In this document: piece after piece, positions 22,730-31,497 of the stretch
Numbering within the stretch: position 1 is the stretch's first letter
Layout of the letters: the number at the start of each line of letters is the position of its first letter
Origin: JADHUC01 sp964617665
Lineage (GTDB): Bacteria; Planctomycetota; Planctomycetia; Pirellulales; Pirellulaceae
Reading direction: 5' to 3'
DNA length: 35,301 nt
Assembly (NCBI GenBank): GCA_964617665.1
Contig: CAZUAH010000084.1
Coordinates: forward strand, 1 to 35,301
Translations under genes and position numbers: made by a program
The notes under the pieces: model-generated
What the model saw: only the letters and a program-made list of their open reading frames with translations
Told to the model about the DNA's origin: nothing
The model's database searches: none

Positions 22730-23869
22730 ATGCCCAGCCAGAACGCTTTTGGCCATCAGCGATACTCATCAGACGCCCCAAAGGGGGCGTGGGAGATACT
22801 GCGCGCACCCTCACGGGATACTGCTGGGGGCAGCGACTACGATCAACTGATGACTCTCGTTGGTGGCACGTTCCAGAAGGCAGGTGTGCGCGCCGTGTAC
22901 CTTGTCCACGGCACATTCGTCGGCGACGATGCACTGGGCTTTATCCGCAATCTGTCGAAGCTGTTTCCCACATCGGGGGACAAGTTGCGACAGATTCACA
23001 AGGAAATCGTCGACAAGCTGGCCAAAGATGCCGGAAACTTCACGGCGGAATTCTCCCGCGTGTTCGAGAAATCCATTGGAATCCCCGTTCGGCTGTTTCG
23101 ATGGTCCAGCGAAAACCATCACATCGCTCGGGCTCACGCGGCTGTCTGTCTGATCGACGAATTGGCCTCGATGGGCCTCGCGCCGGACGATCGCGTCTTG
23201 CTGTGGGGGCACAGCCACGGAGGAAACGTTTTCGCCCTGATGACCAACCTCTTGGCATCGGATCGGCGAACGCGTCATCGCTTCTTTCGCGCGTGCCGCA
23301 GCTATTATCGCTGGCCGATTGCCAACCGAGTCGACGTGCCCGTCTGGACGCGGGTCAGGAAGCTACTCGCCGGCGGGCAGCAATCGCGACACCTGCCAAG
23401 ATTGGATATGGCTACCTTTGGCACCCCGATTCGCTATGGCTGGGACTCGGACGGCTACGCTAGGCTGCTACACTTCGTCCATCATCGTCCTCAAGAAGGT
23501 TTGCCTGAATACCAGACCACGTTGCCAAGTTCGGTCGACGATGTTCTGTCCGCCGCCGCCGGCGACTATGTGCAACATATGGGCATCGCCGGCACGAATC
23601 TCGCCCCCAACCTATTTGCATGGCGCACCTGGATGGCGGACGTTCGACTCGGGCGCTTCCTACAGGGACCACTACGAAGACGCGACCTCCTGTTGCGGCT
23701 GAAGACAGGCATGCGAGTCGCCGAGGAAGGCAAAACGCTGCTGGTCGATTACGGACCGGTCGAAGGCAACGTCGCCCAGCATCTGGTCGGTCATGCCGTC
23801 TACACGCGGCTTAGCTGGCTACCATTCCACGCCCAAGAAGTCGCCCGTCGGTTCTACGGACAGGAATAG
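22730..23869 (+). CDS. Alpha/beta-hydrolase fold protein, lipase-like
   Basis: A 379-residue protein with a lipase-type layout: VYLVHGTFVGDD (His60-Gly61, oxyanion-hole strand) and the nucleophile elbow WGHSHGGNV with Ser162. Candidate acid and His residues lie further on (for example in YVQHMGIAGTNLAP), but I cannot assign the triad with confidence. No signal peptide is seen, so it is probably cytoplasmic. The start ATG at 22730 has a weak purine-rich upstream region. It stands between the divergent csrA and the propeller-PHP gene, 140 bases downstream on the same strand. The substrate is unknown; an esterase or a lipase-like regulatory protein are both possible. Confidence 0.82.
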   Translation: MPSQNAFGHQRYSSDAPKGAWEILRAPSRDTAGGSDYDQLMTLVGGTFQKAGVRAVYLVHGTFVGDDALGFIRNLSKLFPTSGDKLRQIHKEIVDKLAKDAGNFTAEFSRVFEKSIGIPVRLFRWSSENHHIARAHAAVCLIDELASMGLAPDDRVLLWGHSHGGNVFALMTNLLASDRRTRHRFFRACRSYYRWPIANRVDVPVWTRVRKLLAGGQQSRHLPRLDMATFGTPIRYGWDSDGYARLLHFVHHRPQEGLPEYQTTLPSSVDDVLSAAAGDYVQHMGIAGTNLAPNLFAWRTWMADVRLGRFLQGPLRRRDLLLRLKTGMRVAEEGKTLLVDYGPVEGNVAQHLVGHAVYTRLSWLPFHAQEVARRFYGQE

Positions 23870-24009
23870 ACGAATACCGTCCGCATCCGAGCTCAGTATG
23901 TCGATTCCGGCTGGCGCGAACGCTAGAATATCTCTTCTTGCCAAGCATGCGAATCGAGCGATTATCGATTTCTCGTGGACGACGACAGGTACCAACGGAG
24001 GTGAGTCCG

Positions 24010-26646
24010 ATGATGCTTCGATCAATGGCAATCGCTGCAGCAGTTTCGGCCGTGGCATTCAGCGCGTCCGATTTCTTCTCCCGAAAAGGTCTCGCGCAAT
24101 CTGACAATGCGGCCCAGCGTTTGACAGGTAGCGAAACGGAGGATGACTACCCGGCTTTGGCCAATGCGTCTGATGGGACAGCTTGGCTGGCCTACGTTGA
24201 ATACAAACCGGGCCAGCCGATTTACGCGGAGCAAGTGCGCCAGCGTCGGTTCGACTCGCTGATAACACGAGGCAACGGTGATCGAATCCGATTGATGCAG
24301 TTCGACGGGAAGGCGTGGCAGCCAGCCATTGATGTCACCGACGGTGGACTTGACGTGTGGCGACCTGCCGTATCCGTCGATGGCAACGGTTGCGTAACCG
24401 TTGCATGGGCGCAAGCAGTGGATGACGACTGGGAGATCTTTTTTCGCAAGTACACTCCATCCGCGCAAGGAGCAAGCGATCCGGCAGCCCGCGCCGGGCA
24501 ATGGTCTGATGTCGTCCGCGTGACTGACGAACCCGGTTCCGATTTTCACGTCGTATCGACGACCCATTCAGACGGAACCGTCTGGCTGGCGTGGCAGGGC
24601 TGGCGCGAGGACAACTTTGATATCCACGTGGCCAGAATTGGCAAGAACGGCAGGTTCGAACTTGTCGAGTCGATCTCCAATACACAGGCGAACGAGTGGA
24701 GCCCCGCAATCGCTGCCGATTCAATAGGCAACGTGTTCGTCGCTTGGGATACGTACGAAAAAGGCAACTATGACGTACGGCTTCAGATGATCGGCGAGAA
24801 TCCGAGAACGCTAGACGTAGCCCGATCAGCTCGGTTCGAGGCTCGTGTGAATCTAACGTGTGACGCTGCCGACAGGTTGTGGATCGCATACGAGGAAGGC
24901 GATGAACAATGGGGCAAGGACTACTCGATTCCGGTCGAATGGGGTCGGAATCGCGGCGACGTCGATCCCGGCTACGGGCTTTACGTAAACCGCACCATCA
25001 AAGTGAAGTGTCTCGAAAAGGGCGAGCTACTACGGCCCGCCGAGCGGATCGAGCAAGTCTTCGCGGACAAGTTCGGCGGGAACAAGAGCCTGCCACAGAT
25101 GGTCGCGGACGACCGTGGCGGACTGTGGCTGTTGTTCCGTCGCCATCCAAAGCCGGACAACCGCGGCGGCGGCGAGACGTGGAACAGCTACGCCGTTCGC
25201 TACGACGGCAACCACTGGTCCGTCCCTCGACCATTACCCAATTCCTCGAACTTGATCGACGTCCGCCCTGCTCTAGTTTCGCTGCCGCACGGTGTGTTGG
25301 CCGTCTACAGCAGCGACACTCGTACGCGCACGCAGAACCGGAAACAAAGCGACCTGTTCGCCATGGACCTGGCCAGAGCCGAGGGAGCTTCCGAGCAACC
25401 AAAACTAAGAGCGGTTTCAAAACCGGGAGGGCGAGGCTCCCGCCGAGCCGAAACCGTGGCAAGAAACGGCTCAGCAGGAGCTTCGCCCTCCCAAAGCCCG
25501 ATTTTGAAGTACCGTCTAGTCGCGGACGAGCCTATCAGCAAGGCGACAACCGCCATAGTCCATCCGGACGAAACGGCCGACCTGGCTCGCATGCGCGGCT
25601 ATCGCATCGAAATCGGGGGAAAGACGTTGCGGCTGTTGCGAGGCGATTTCCACCGACACACCGAATACACGGCTCACCGCGACGGTGACGGGCTGCTGGA
25701 AGACAGTTGGCGGTATGCGTTGGATGCCGGCGGGCTCGATTGGATGGGCAACGGCGATCACGACAACGGATACGGCCACGAGTTTCACTGGTGGCAGATC
25801 CAGAAGTACACCGACTTGATGCACAATCCGCCAGGTTTCGTGGCAGTCCATTCGTACGAGCGCAGCAACCGTTTCCCTGATGGCCACCGCAACGTAATCA
25901 TGCCGCGCCGCGGCATCCGGCCGCTGCCTCGTGGCAGTTTGAAAGGTACACCCGAAGAAGGAACGCCGGACACACAGCTACTGTACGACTACTTGAAGCG
26001 ATTCGGTGGAATGTGTGCGTCGCATACCAGCGGCACAGGGATGGGTACCGACTGGCGCGACAACGATCCGGACGTTGAACCGGTGGTCGAGATATTCCAA
26101 GGCTGCCGACAGAACTACCAGAGCTACGAACACCTGGGCGCCCCACGAGCTGCGCCCAAACAGGCCAAACCCGGTCCGCATGACGCAGGCTATGTCTGGA
26201 ATGCCTTGGCCAAAGGTTATCGACTTGGATTCCAAAGCTCCAGCGATCATTTCAGCACTCATGTCAGCTACGCGATTGTGCTGGCCGAGGACACTTCACG
26301 TCAGGCCATCATCGACGCGTTCAAGAAGCGGCACTGCTATGGGGCCAACGACAACTGCCTGCTCATAGTCCGCTGCGGCGAACATCTGATGGGTGACGTG
26401 CTCCAGACGGATACTCGGCCGACATTGGACATCTCGGTTCATGGTGGGAAATCCATCGCTCGCCTTCACGTCGTCCGCGACAATAGGTACGTGTACTCCA
26501 CCGAGCCCAACCAACAACAATTCGACCTGCGCTATACTGACACTGACGTCGAAGCCGGTCAGTCACACTATTACTACGTTCGGGTCGAACAGTCGGACGG
26601 CAACCTGGCCTGGGCGTCGCCGCTGTGGATTACGTACAAACCGTAG
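24010..26646 (+). CDS. Secreted propeller plus PHP-like (DUF3604-type) protein
   Basis: An 878-residue protein starting at ATG 24010 (GGAGG eight bases upstream) with a signal peptide (residues 1-30 or so). The N-terminal 460 residues have repeats such as GTAWLAYVE, GCVTVAWAQ, GTVWLAWQGW and GNVFVAWDTYE, suggesting a sialidase-like beta-propeller. From about residue 540 a metal-dependent PHP-type domain follows: GDFHRHTE, GNGDHDNG, ASHTSGTG and SSSDHFSTH supply the His/Asp ligands. DUF3604 proteins are presumed hydrolases of unknown substrate. A palindromic repeat (25425-25492) is inserted in frame between the two domains and encodes about residues 472-495 (KPGGRGSRRAE ... GSAGASPSQ). Next to it on the same strand is a sulfatase, so a joint role in polysaccharide or ester breakdown is plausible. 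Confidence 0.86.
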   Translation: MMLRSMAIAAAVSAVAFSASDFFSRKGLAQSDNAAQRLTGSETEDDYPALANASDGTAWLAYVEYKPGQPIYAEQVRQRRFDSLITRGNGDRIRLMQFDGKAWQPAIDVTDGGLDVWRPAVSVDGNGCVTVAWAQAVDDDWEIFFRKYTPSAQGASDPAARAGQWSDVVRVTDEPGSDFHVVSTTHSDGTVWLAWQGWREDNFDIHVARIGKNGRFELVESISNTQANEWSPAIAADSIGNVFVAWDTYEKGNYDVRLQMIGENPRTLDVARSARFEARVNLTCDAADRLWIAYEEGDEQWGKDYSIPVEWGRNRGDVDPGYGLYVNRTIKVKCLEKGELLRPAERIEQVFADKFGGNKSLPQMVADDRGGLWLLFRRHPKPDNRGGGETWNSYAVRYDGNHWSVPRPLPNSSNLIDVRPALVSLPHGVLAVYSSDTRTRTQNRKQSDLFAMDLARAEGASEQPKLRAVSKPGGRGSRRAETVARNGSAGASPSQSPILKYRLVADEPISKATTAIVHPDETADLARMRGYRIEIGGKTLRLLRGDFHRHTEYTAHRDGDGLLEDSWRYALDAGGLDWMGNGDHDNGYGHEFHWWQIQKYTDLMHNPPGFVAVHSYERSNRFPDGHRNVIMPRRGIRPLPRGSLKGTPEEGTPDTQLLYDYLKRFGGMCASHTSGTGMGTDWRDNDPDVEPVVEIFQGCRQNYQSYEHLGAPRAAPKQAKPGPHDAGYVWNALAKGYRLGFQSSSDHFSTHVSYAIVLAEDTSRQAIIDAFKKRHCYGANDNCLLIVRCGEHLMGDVLQTDTRPTLDISVHGGKSIARLHVVRDNRYVYSTEPNQQQFDLRYTDTDVEAGQSHYYYVRVEQSDGNLAWASPLWITYKP
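25425..25492 (+). repeat. Palindromic interspersed repeat, copy 2, inside a coding sequence
   Basis: Arms 25425-25450 and 25467-25492 (26 bases each, 23 paired) flank a 16-base loop. Both arms match copy 1 base for base in opposite orientation, and the right arm matches copy 3. The insert is read in frame through the linker of the propeller-PHP protein, and the minus strand is also free of stops across it. Confidence 0.92.
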
Positions 26647-26709
26647 TGCTTGAATTCCCTTCCTGTCTCCAAATGTATGAGAAGAACACCTTGTAGTGGA
26701 GGAACAGCC

Positions 26710-27996
26710 ATGACCCGAAAACTCGTGTTGCTGACAATGATCCTGGCTACGCCGTCGATGTGTGCAGCAGAATCCGACAAACCAAACATTATTTTTATCC
26801 TGGCCGATGACGTTGGCTGCGAGCCGCTTGGCTGCTATGGCGGCACGTCCTACCCCACGCCGAACATTGACCGTTTGGCCGAAAACGGCACGAAGTTCCG
26901 TCACTGCTACAGCATGCCTGTGTGCCATCCGACACGCACCACGTTCTTGACCGGGCGATACCCGATGCACACTGGCAACCCTCGATGGGGATCGTTCCCC
27001 AAGAATCTGGAACAGCAAACTGTTGCTCATTGCCTGAAGCAAGCCGGTTACGCTACGGCGGTTGCCGGCAAGTGGCAGCTTGCCTTGTTGGGCAAGGATT
27101 TGCAGCATCCACACCGGCTCGGCTTTGACGAATACTGCTTGTTCGGATGGCACGAAGGTGCGCGTTATCACGATCCGCTGATCTGGCAAAACGGCAAGCA
27201 ACGCGAGGGAACCGAGGGTCAATACGGGCCGGACCTCTATGTCGATTTTCTAATCGACTTCGCCGAGCGCCATCGCGACAAACCGTTCTTTGCCTTCTAC
27301 TCGATGGCCTTGTGTCATGATGTGACCGACGACCTGAAGGCGCCGGTTCCCTATTCCCCGGGCAAAGATCGCTACGATAACTACGCCGAAATGATCGCCC
27401 AAATGGATCGCTGTGTCGGCCGCGTTGTCGACGCGCTGGACCGCCTCAAACTCCGCGAGAAGACGCTCATCCTTTTCACGGGTGACAATGGAACGGCGAA
27501 AGGGTCGATCATTCGCGCCGAAAAGTCGGAGAATCGTTGGCGGTATATACGAGAGCCCGTCCACTCCGAAATCAACGGCAAACGAGTCCCAGGCGGCAAA
27601 GGCAACGTGACGAACGACGGAACCAACGTTCCACTGATCTGCAGTTGGGTTGGGACGGTCGAGGCCGGCGGAACAGTCGACGACTTGGTTGACTTCAGCG
27701 ACTTCTACGCCACGTTCGCCGCCTTGGCCAAGTCTCCGCCTGCGGCAGTGCCGGAAGTCGACGGCCAAAGCTTCGCATCATGTTTGTTAGGTGGCGGCCC
27801 AGCGCCGCGCGCATGGGCCTTTGCCGAGGGACGTGGGAAACACTGGGTTCGCACACAGCGATGGAAGCTCTACAACGACGGCCGCTTCTTCGATATCGAA
27901 ATGGACCCTGCGGAAAAGAAGAACTTGGCCGACACCGTACCAAACGCCGCTTCTGAAGATCTGTCCATGCTTCAGAGAGCGTTGAGTGGTCTATAG
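26710..27996 (+). CDS. Secreted sulfatase (type I, formylglycine-dependent)
   Basis: A 428-residue sulfatase with a signal peptide (about 1-20) that hydrolyses sulfate esters, most likely on polysaccharides. The CHPTR motif places the formylglycine cysteine at residue 72. Metal ligands are seen in FILADDVG (Asp33/34) and FTGDNGT, and the downstream GGKGNVTNDGTNVPLI supplies the catalytic Lys. The usual GKWHLG reads GKWQLAL, so Gln replaces a commonly conserved active-site His; I believe a subfamily with GKWQL exists. The start ATG 26710 has GGAGG seven bases upstream. It needs a formylglycine-generating enzyme or anaerobic maturase that is not in this window. It follows the propeller-PHP gene by 63 bases and may share its transcript. 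Confidence 0.93.
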   Translation: MTRKLVLLTMILATPSMCAAESDKPNIIFILADDVGCEPLGCYGGTSYPTPNIDRLAENGTKFRHCYSMPVCHPTRTTFLTGRYPMHTGNPRWGSFPKNLEQQTVAHCLKQAGYATAVAGKWQLALLGKDLQHPHRLGFDEYCLFGWHEGARYHDPLIWQNGKQREGTEGQYGPDLYVDFLIDFAERHRDKPFFAFYSMALCHDVTDDLKAPVPYSPGKDRYDNYAEMIAQMDRCVGRVVDALDRLKLREKTLILFTGDNGTAKGSIIRAEKSENRWRYIREPVHSEINGKRVPGGKGNVTNDGTNVPLICSWVGTVEAGGTVDDLVDFSDFYATFAALAKSPPAAVPEVDGQSFASCLLGGGPAPRAWAFAEGRGKHWVRTQRWKLYNDGRFFDIEMDPAEKKNLADTVPNAASEDLSMLQRALSGL

Positions 27997-28015
27997 GACA
28001 CCGGATGCAAATGAC

Positions 28016-28084
28016 GGGAGGGCGAGGCTCCTGCCGAGCCGCGCATCGGCGCCAGCACCGGCTCAGCAGGAGCTTCGCCCTCCC
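28016..28084 (+). repeat. Palindromic interspersed repeat, copy 3, between convergent genes
   Basis: Arms 28016-28041 and 28059-28084 flank a 17-base loop. The right arm equals that of copy 2, and the left arm differs from copy 2 by one base. It lies 19 bases after the sulfatase stop, where the hairpin could also stop transcription. Confidence 0.9.
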
Positions 28085-28129
28085 GGGAGCCACGTTAGCC
28101 CGTGTGAACCAGAACGGAAAACACATTCC

Positions 28130-28146
28130 GTCAGGCACAGCCTGAC
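28130..28146. terminator. Short perfect hairpin between convergent genes
   Basis: gtcaggc and gcctgac pair perfectly around a 3-base loop, 41 bases downstream of the ceramidase-like gene's stop on the minus strand. No T-run follows on either strand, so termination is only suggested by position. Confidence 0.35.
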
Positions 28147-28186
28147 CTACACCTCTGGGTAGACGGTTGGTCGCACCATGGCGTAG

Positions 28187-30316
28187 TCAACGGCCGAGGA
28201 TTCGCGTCAGCCGGTCGACCAGTAGATCGGCAATGACGCGATGGCCGCGCGCGTCCGGATGCAGGCCATCGGGGAAGTAGTCCAGTCGTTCGGGCTTCTG
28301 CTGGAACGCGCGATACACGTCGACCAGTTCCACCTCCTTCTCGGCAGCTACGTCGCGCATGGCCTGGGCGTAGTCTTTCACAAGGAAGTTGATGCCGTTC
28401 TTCTGGTACGGCTCCAGCTTCATGCCCCAGTAACGTTCGGTCATGGGCGGACAGGTCATCAACACGACCGTGATCTCCGCCTCCTGGATGCGGTCGACGG
28501 CCTTGAGCAACGCTGCTTTGAACTCGTCCCGGGTCACTCGCGGCGTATCCGCGAACCCATTGGTTTCCGGCCGATAGAATCCCGCTTCGTTCCCGCCGAA
28601 CATGATTGTGACAAGGTCCGGTTTGCGGTCCAGCACATCGCGCTTCAGCCGTTTGGCCGCCAGCGTGACAATGTCGCCGTTAACCCCAGCGTTCACCACC
28701 TCGACCTTCGTCCCGAGCTTCTTGGTCAACTCCCGCCGCACGACATCTCGAAACGTGTCCTTCTCGGTCATTCCGGCCGGGCCTACGCCATTAGTGATCG
28801 AATCGCCAAAGGCCACGATGTGCACCGATTCATTCATTCCAACGCTCCTCTTTGCAGAACCGGAATCTTGAACGGGGGCCTCCAGTGACACCTCGGCAAG
28901 CATTTCCAGCAGAGTGGACGTGATCTTCCGCGACGCGTCGACTTCCAGGTAGCTGCTGGTCGCGCGCCAGGTCTCGTAGCCGCCTAAGGCGTGTTGTTCC
29001 GGAGTGGGCAGATAACCGTTGTAGCCATTGGCCAGCGAGATGACGAAAGTCGACGGCAATGGACTGCGGCGTTTGATCTCCAGCCCGATCTCGGCAAACA
29101 CCTCGCAAGGGATCGCCACGATGCCTAAACGGCCAATCCGCAATGCCTGGAGCTTCACCTTGACCGTATCCGGAAACTCACTCAGACGGATACTCGATTG
29201 GGCATAGTATCGAGCCAGACGGGACAGGCCGCTGTCGTCCGACTGGGCTACGATTTCGCGGGCGCGTGCTAGTTCTTCGGCGTTGGGCTTGCGCACCGCC
29301 AAAGAGATTTCACGTTCGGCCATCGCCAGCGTTCCGCTCCGCTGATGCTCGATTTGCAGATAGGCCTTCTCGGCCGCATCGGCCACTCGCCCAGCTACCG
29401 TCCGAATACGCTCGAAAGGCTCGGCCCGCTTGCGAGGCTGGCGGAAATTGATGTTGTTCACGTCGCCACTGGTACCGTTACTCAGCATGGCGACGAACTG
29501 GCCTCGTTCGCTGTCCGGCGCCAGACGCCGTTGGATTTGGCGGGCGAATTCGCCGAAGTAGTCTGCCGAAACCTGCCCGCCCGGCACGCCGCCCACATAG
29601 TGCAGCGAGTAATTCGCCAATAGCGCAAGCGGCTTTCCCTGGGCCGTCTGAACGGACAACACGGAAACGTCCGGATCGGTCGGCCCGGCAGGGCGTATCA
29701 AGTCCGCGCTGGCTCCGGGCGGATTCATGCGCACTTTGTCCACCACGCCGTATGGGTTGGGCTGGATCGCGCCTTCCTTCATGTGCCACCGGCGGTTGAA
29801 CACCTCTTCGGGCACAGGGACCACGGCCTGCCTGATCTTCGACGGCTCCAGACGTGAAGCCGCCTCGGCGATGGCTTCTGCGATCTTTGCCACCAGCAAT
29901 TCCGTGTACTGAGAATCGACCGGAATATCGCTAAGGGTGATGACGGCAGGCGCCGAGTGTGTATGCGTGGCCGCGATCAGCATTCGGTCGGTCGGAATCT
30001 GCGTCCGTTGGGCAGCCAGTTTCTTGGCTCGCTCCATCAACTCCTGCGGTATCACGCAGTTGTCGCACACGGCGATCGCGATGCGCGTCCGGCCATCGTC
30101 CAGCACGATCGTCCGTACCTCCAACGGATCGTGTGCTGATTGGGCTTTCCGATCACCAAAGCTTCCCAACATCGAAATCGGATACTCGCGAGGAGTAATG
30201 TCGACTACTGCCGCACCCGTACGGATTCCCACCGCCTCGGCGGCGCGAGTTTCGATGCATACAGCCCCGCAAAAAAGTACGACAATGGCAAATGTTGCTA
30301 CACGTCTTGGCAACAT
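28187..30316 (-). CDS. Fusion of neutral-ceramidase-like domain and SGNH/GDSL hydrolase
   Basis: A 709-residue secreted protein starting at ATG 30316 (GGAGG eight bases upstream) with a signal peptide (1-25 or so). Residues 30-480 resemble neutral/alkaline non-lysosomal ceramidase: TGAAVVDITPRE, the zinc motif AATHTHSAP, NYSLHYVGG and SNGTSGDVNNINF. Residues 494-709 form an SGNH hydrolase: GDSIT with Ser506, an NAGVNGD block, GGNE where GxND is usual, and DGLHPD with the catalytic His. The first part may cleave amide bonds or act as another amidase-like metalloenzyme, and the second would cleave esters. The domain boundary carries its own ribosome-binding site and ATG. It is probably cotranscribed with the enolase-superfamily gene 65 bases upstream. 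Confidence 0.88.
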   Translation of the reverse strand: MLPRRVATFAIVVLFCGAVCIETRAAEAVGIRTGAAVVDITPREYPISMLGSFGDRKAQSAHDPLEVRTIVLDDGRTRIAIAVCDNCVIPQELMERAKKLAAQRTQIPTDRMLIAATHTHSAPAVITLSDIPVDSQYTELLVAKIAEAIAEAASRLEPSKIRQAVVPVPEEVFNRRWHMKEGAIQPNPYGVVDKVRMNPPGASADLIRPAGPTDPDVSVLSVQTAQGKPLALLANYSLHYVGGVPGGQVSADYFGEFARQIQRRLAPDSERGQFVAMLSNGTSGDVNNINFRQPRKRAEPFERIRTVAGRVADAAEKAYLQIEHQRSGTLAMAEREISLAVRKPNAEELARAREIVAQSDDSGLSRLARYYAQSSIRLSEFPDTVKVKLQALRIGRLGIVAIPCEVFAEIGLEIKRRSPLPSTFVISLANGYNGYLPTPEQHALGGYETWRATSSYLEVDASRKITSTLLEMLAEVSLEAPVQDSGSAKRSVGMNESVHIVAFGDSITNGVGPAGMTEKDTFRDVVRRELTKKLGTKVEVVNAGVNGDIVTLAAKRLKRDVLDRKPDLVTIMFGGNEAGFYRPETNGFADTPRVTRDEFKAALLKAVDRIQEAEITVVLMTCPPMTERYWGMKLEPYQKNGINFLVKDYAQAMRDVAAEKEVELVDVYRAFQQKPERLDYFPDGLHPDARGHRVIADLLVDRLTRILGR
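28835..28850 (-). promoter_or_regulatory. Internal ribosome-binding site and ATG at the SGNH domain
   Basis: On the minus strand GAGGAG (28850-28845) stands seven bases before an in-frame ATG (28837-28835). This ATG is residue 494 of the fusion and opens MNESVHIVAFGDSITNG, the natural start of a stand-alone SGNH hydrolase. It is as good a site as those chosen for neighbouring genes. Confidence 0.65.
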
Positions 30317-30381
30317 GGCGATATCCTCCAACGAAGGTGGCGATGTATTGTACTTACATTTCTCCGGCGTGGGCCTTACAC

Positions 30382-31497
30382 CTATTCAGAGAATCGTCTC
30401 AAGGCGTCACGGTCCAGCTCGATACCCAGCCCCGGCTGTTCAGGAATCGTCAACAGACCATCAGCGTCTAACTGGAACGGTTCGGTGACAATCTGTTCGA
30501 TGTAGGGGGCCGGGGTAAGGTACTCGACGTAATGGGCTACCGGCAGCGCTGCGGCCAAGTGCAGGTCCGCCGCTAGGCCGACCGCCGTGTTCCAGCCGTG
30601 GCTGACGAACTGAATGTTGTGATCGTAGGCCATCCAGGCGATGCGCCGTGCCTCGGACAGTCCGCCGCACTTGGTCGCGTCCGGTTGCACGATGTCCAGT
30701 GCTCCGCGTTCGATCCAAGGAATGAACGACTGTCTGCGCGTGTAGGTTTCTCCGCCGGTGATCGGCAACGGCGAGGCGTTTCGCAGCCGAATAAAACCTT
30801 CGATATCGTCCGGCGGCAACGGTTCCTCGAACCAGCCCACGTCGTAATCAGCCAACATCTGCGCGGTCCGCAAAGCCCACTTGTATCCGTGCGGCCAGAA
30901 CTGTTCGCTGCCGCCGGCATCGACCAACAACTCGACATCGGGGCCAACCGTTTCGCGCGCCGTACGTACCAGCAATTCGTCAAAGGTCGAATCGCGGCGG
31001 CCGAACGGTAGCCATCCGAGTTTGATGGCGCGAAAACCTCGTTCGACCGTGGCCTCAAGCGTTTCGGCCAACGGTGCGGGTTCGTCGAACAGAATCGACC
31101 CGTAGGGTTTGATCTTTGTTCGATAGTACCCGCCAAGCAGCCGGGCGATGGGCTGACCGGTCACCTTTCCGAGCAAGTCCCACAGGGCAATGTCGATTCC
31201 GGAAATCACATGCTCCAGAGTGCCGCCACGGCCCTGCCAGAAACTGCTTTGTCGGAGCTTCTCGCTGACCCGCTCCGGCTCGATCGCCGTTTCGCCTTGC
31301 CACAGGGGCCGCAAAGCCTCCAAACCGGCCCGGACCAATGCCGATGACGTGTACACACTGCCAACGCCGCGGAGGCCCTCGTCGGTGACGACCTCGACCA
31401 ATGAATGCAAATCGTCTTCCGGTTCATACCCCTCTGGCCAGCCGCCATCGACCGTACCGCCAGTCAAACGATGAACTTCGATCGCGTTAATCTGCAT
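30382..31497 (-). CDS. Mandelate racemase/muconate lactonizing (enolase superfamily) enzyme
   Basis: A 371-residue TIM-barrel enzyme that abstracts a proton alpha to a carboxylate; dehydratase or racemase activity on sugar acids is typical. The N-terminal capping domain ends near ISGIDIALWDLLGKVTGQPI. Magnesium ligands are Asp in LLVDAGG, Glu in WFEEPLPPDD and Glu in ITGGETY. The His-Asp dyad is suggested by IVQPDATKCGG and FVSHGWNTAVG. On the other face the usual KxK reads KLG (AIKLGW), so the second Lys is absent. The start at ATG 31497 has GAGG nine bases upstream; a GTG at 31512 is an alternative. It is upstream of, and probably cotranscribed with, the ceramidase-like fusion. The substrate cannot be assigned. 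Confidence 0.9.
   Translation of the reverse strand: MQINAIEVHRLTGGTVDGGWPEGYEPEDDLHSLVEVVTDEGLRGVGSVYTSSALVRAGLEALRPLWQGETAIEPERVSEKLRQSSFWQGRGGTLEHVISGIDIALWDLLGKVTGQPIARLLGGYYRTKIKPYGSILFDEPAPLAETLEATVERGFRAIKLGWLPFGRRDSTFDELLVRTARETVGPDVELLVDAGGSEQFWPHGYKWALRTAQMLADYDVGWFEEPLPPDDIEGFIRLRNASPLPITGGETYTRRQSFIPWIERGALDIVQPDATKCGGLSEARRIAWMAYDHNIQFVSHGWNTAVGLAADLHLAAALPVAHYVEYLTPAPYIEQIVTEPFQLDADGLLTIPEQPGLGIELDRDALRRFSE

Noticed and set aside
24909..25688. 259-residue plus-strand frame inside the propeller-PHP gene
   Set aside because: Arg-rich shadow frame with no domain, fully inside a gene with a clear signal peptide and domains.
28085..28129. Small gene between the sulfatase and the ceramidase-like fusion
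   Set aside because: The interval holds only repeat material and a short hairpin, with no start codon and ribosome-binding site pair.
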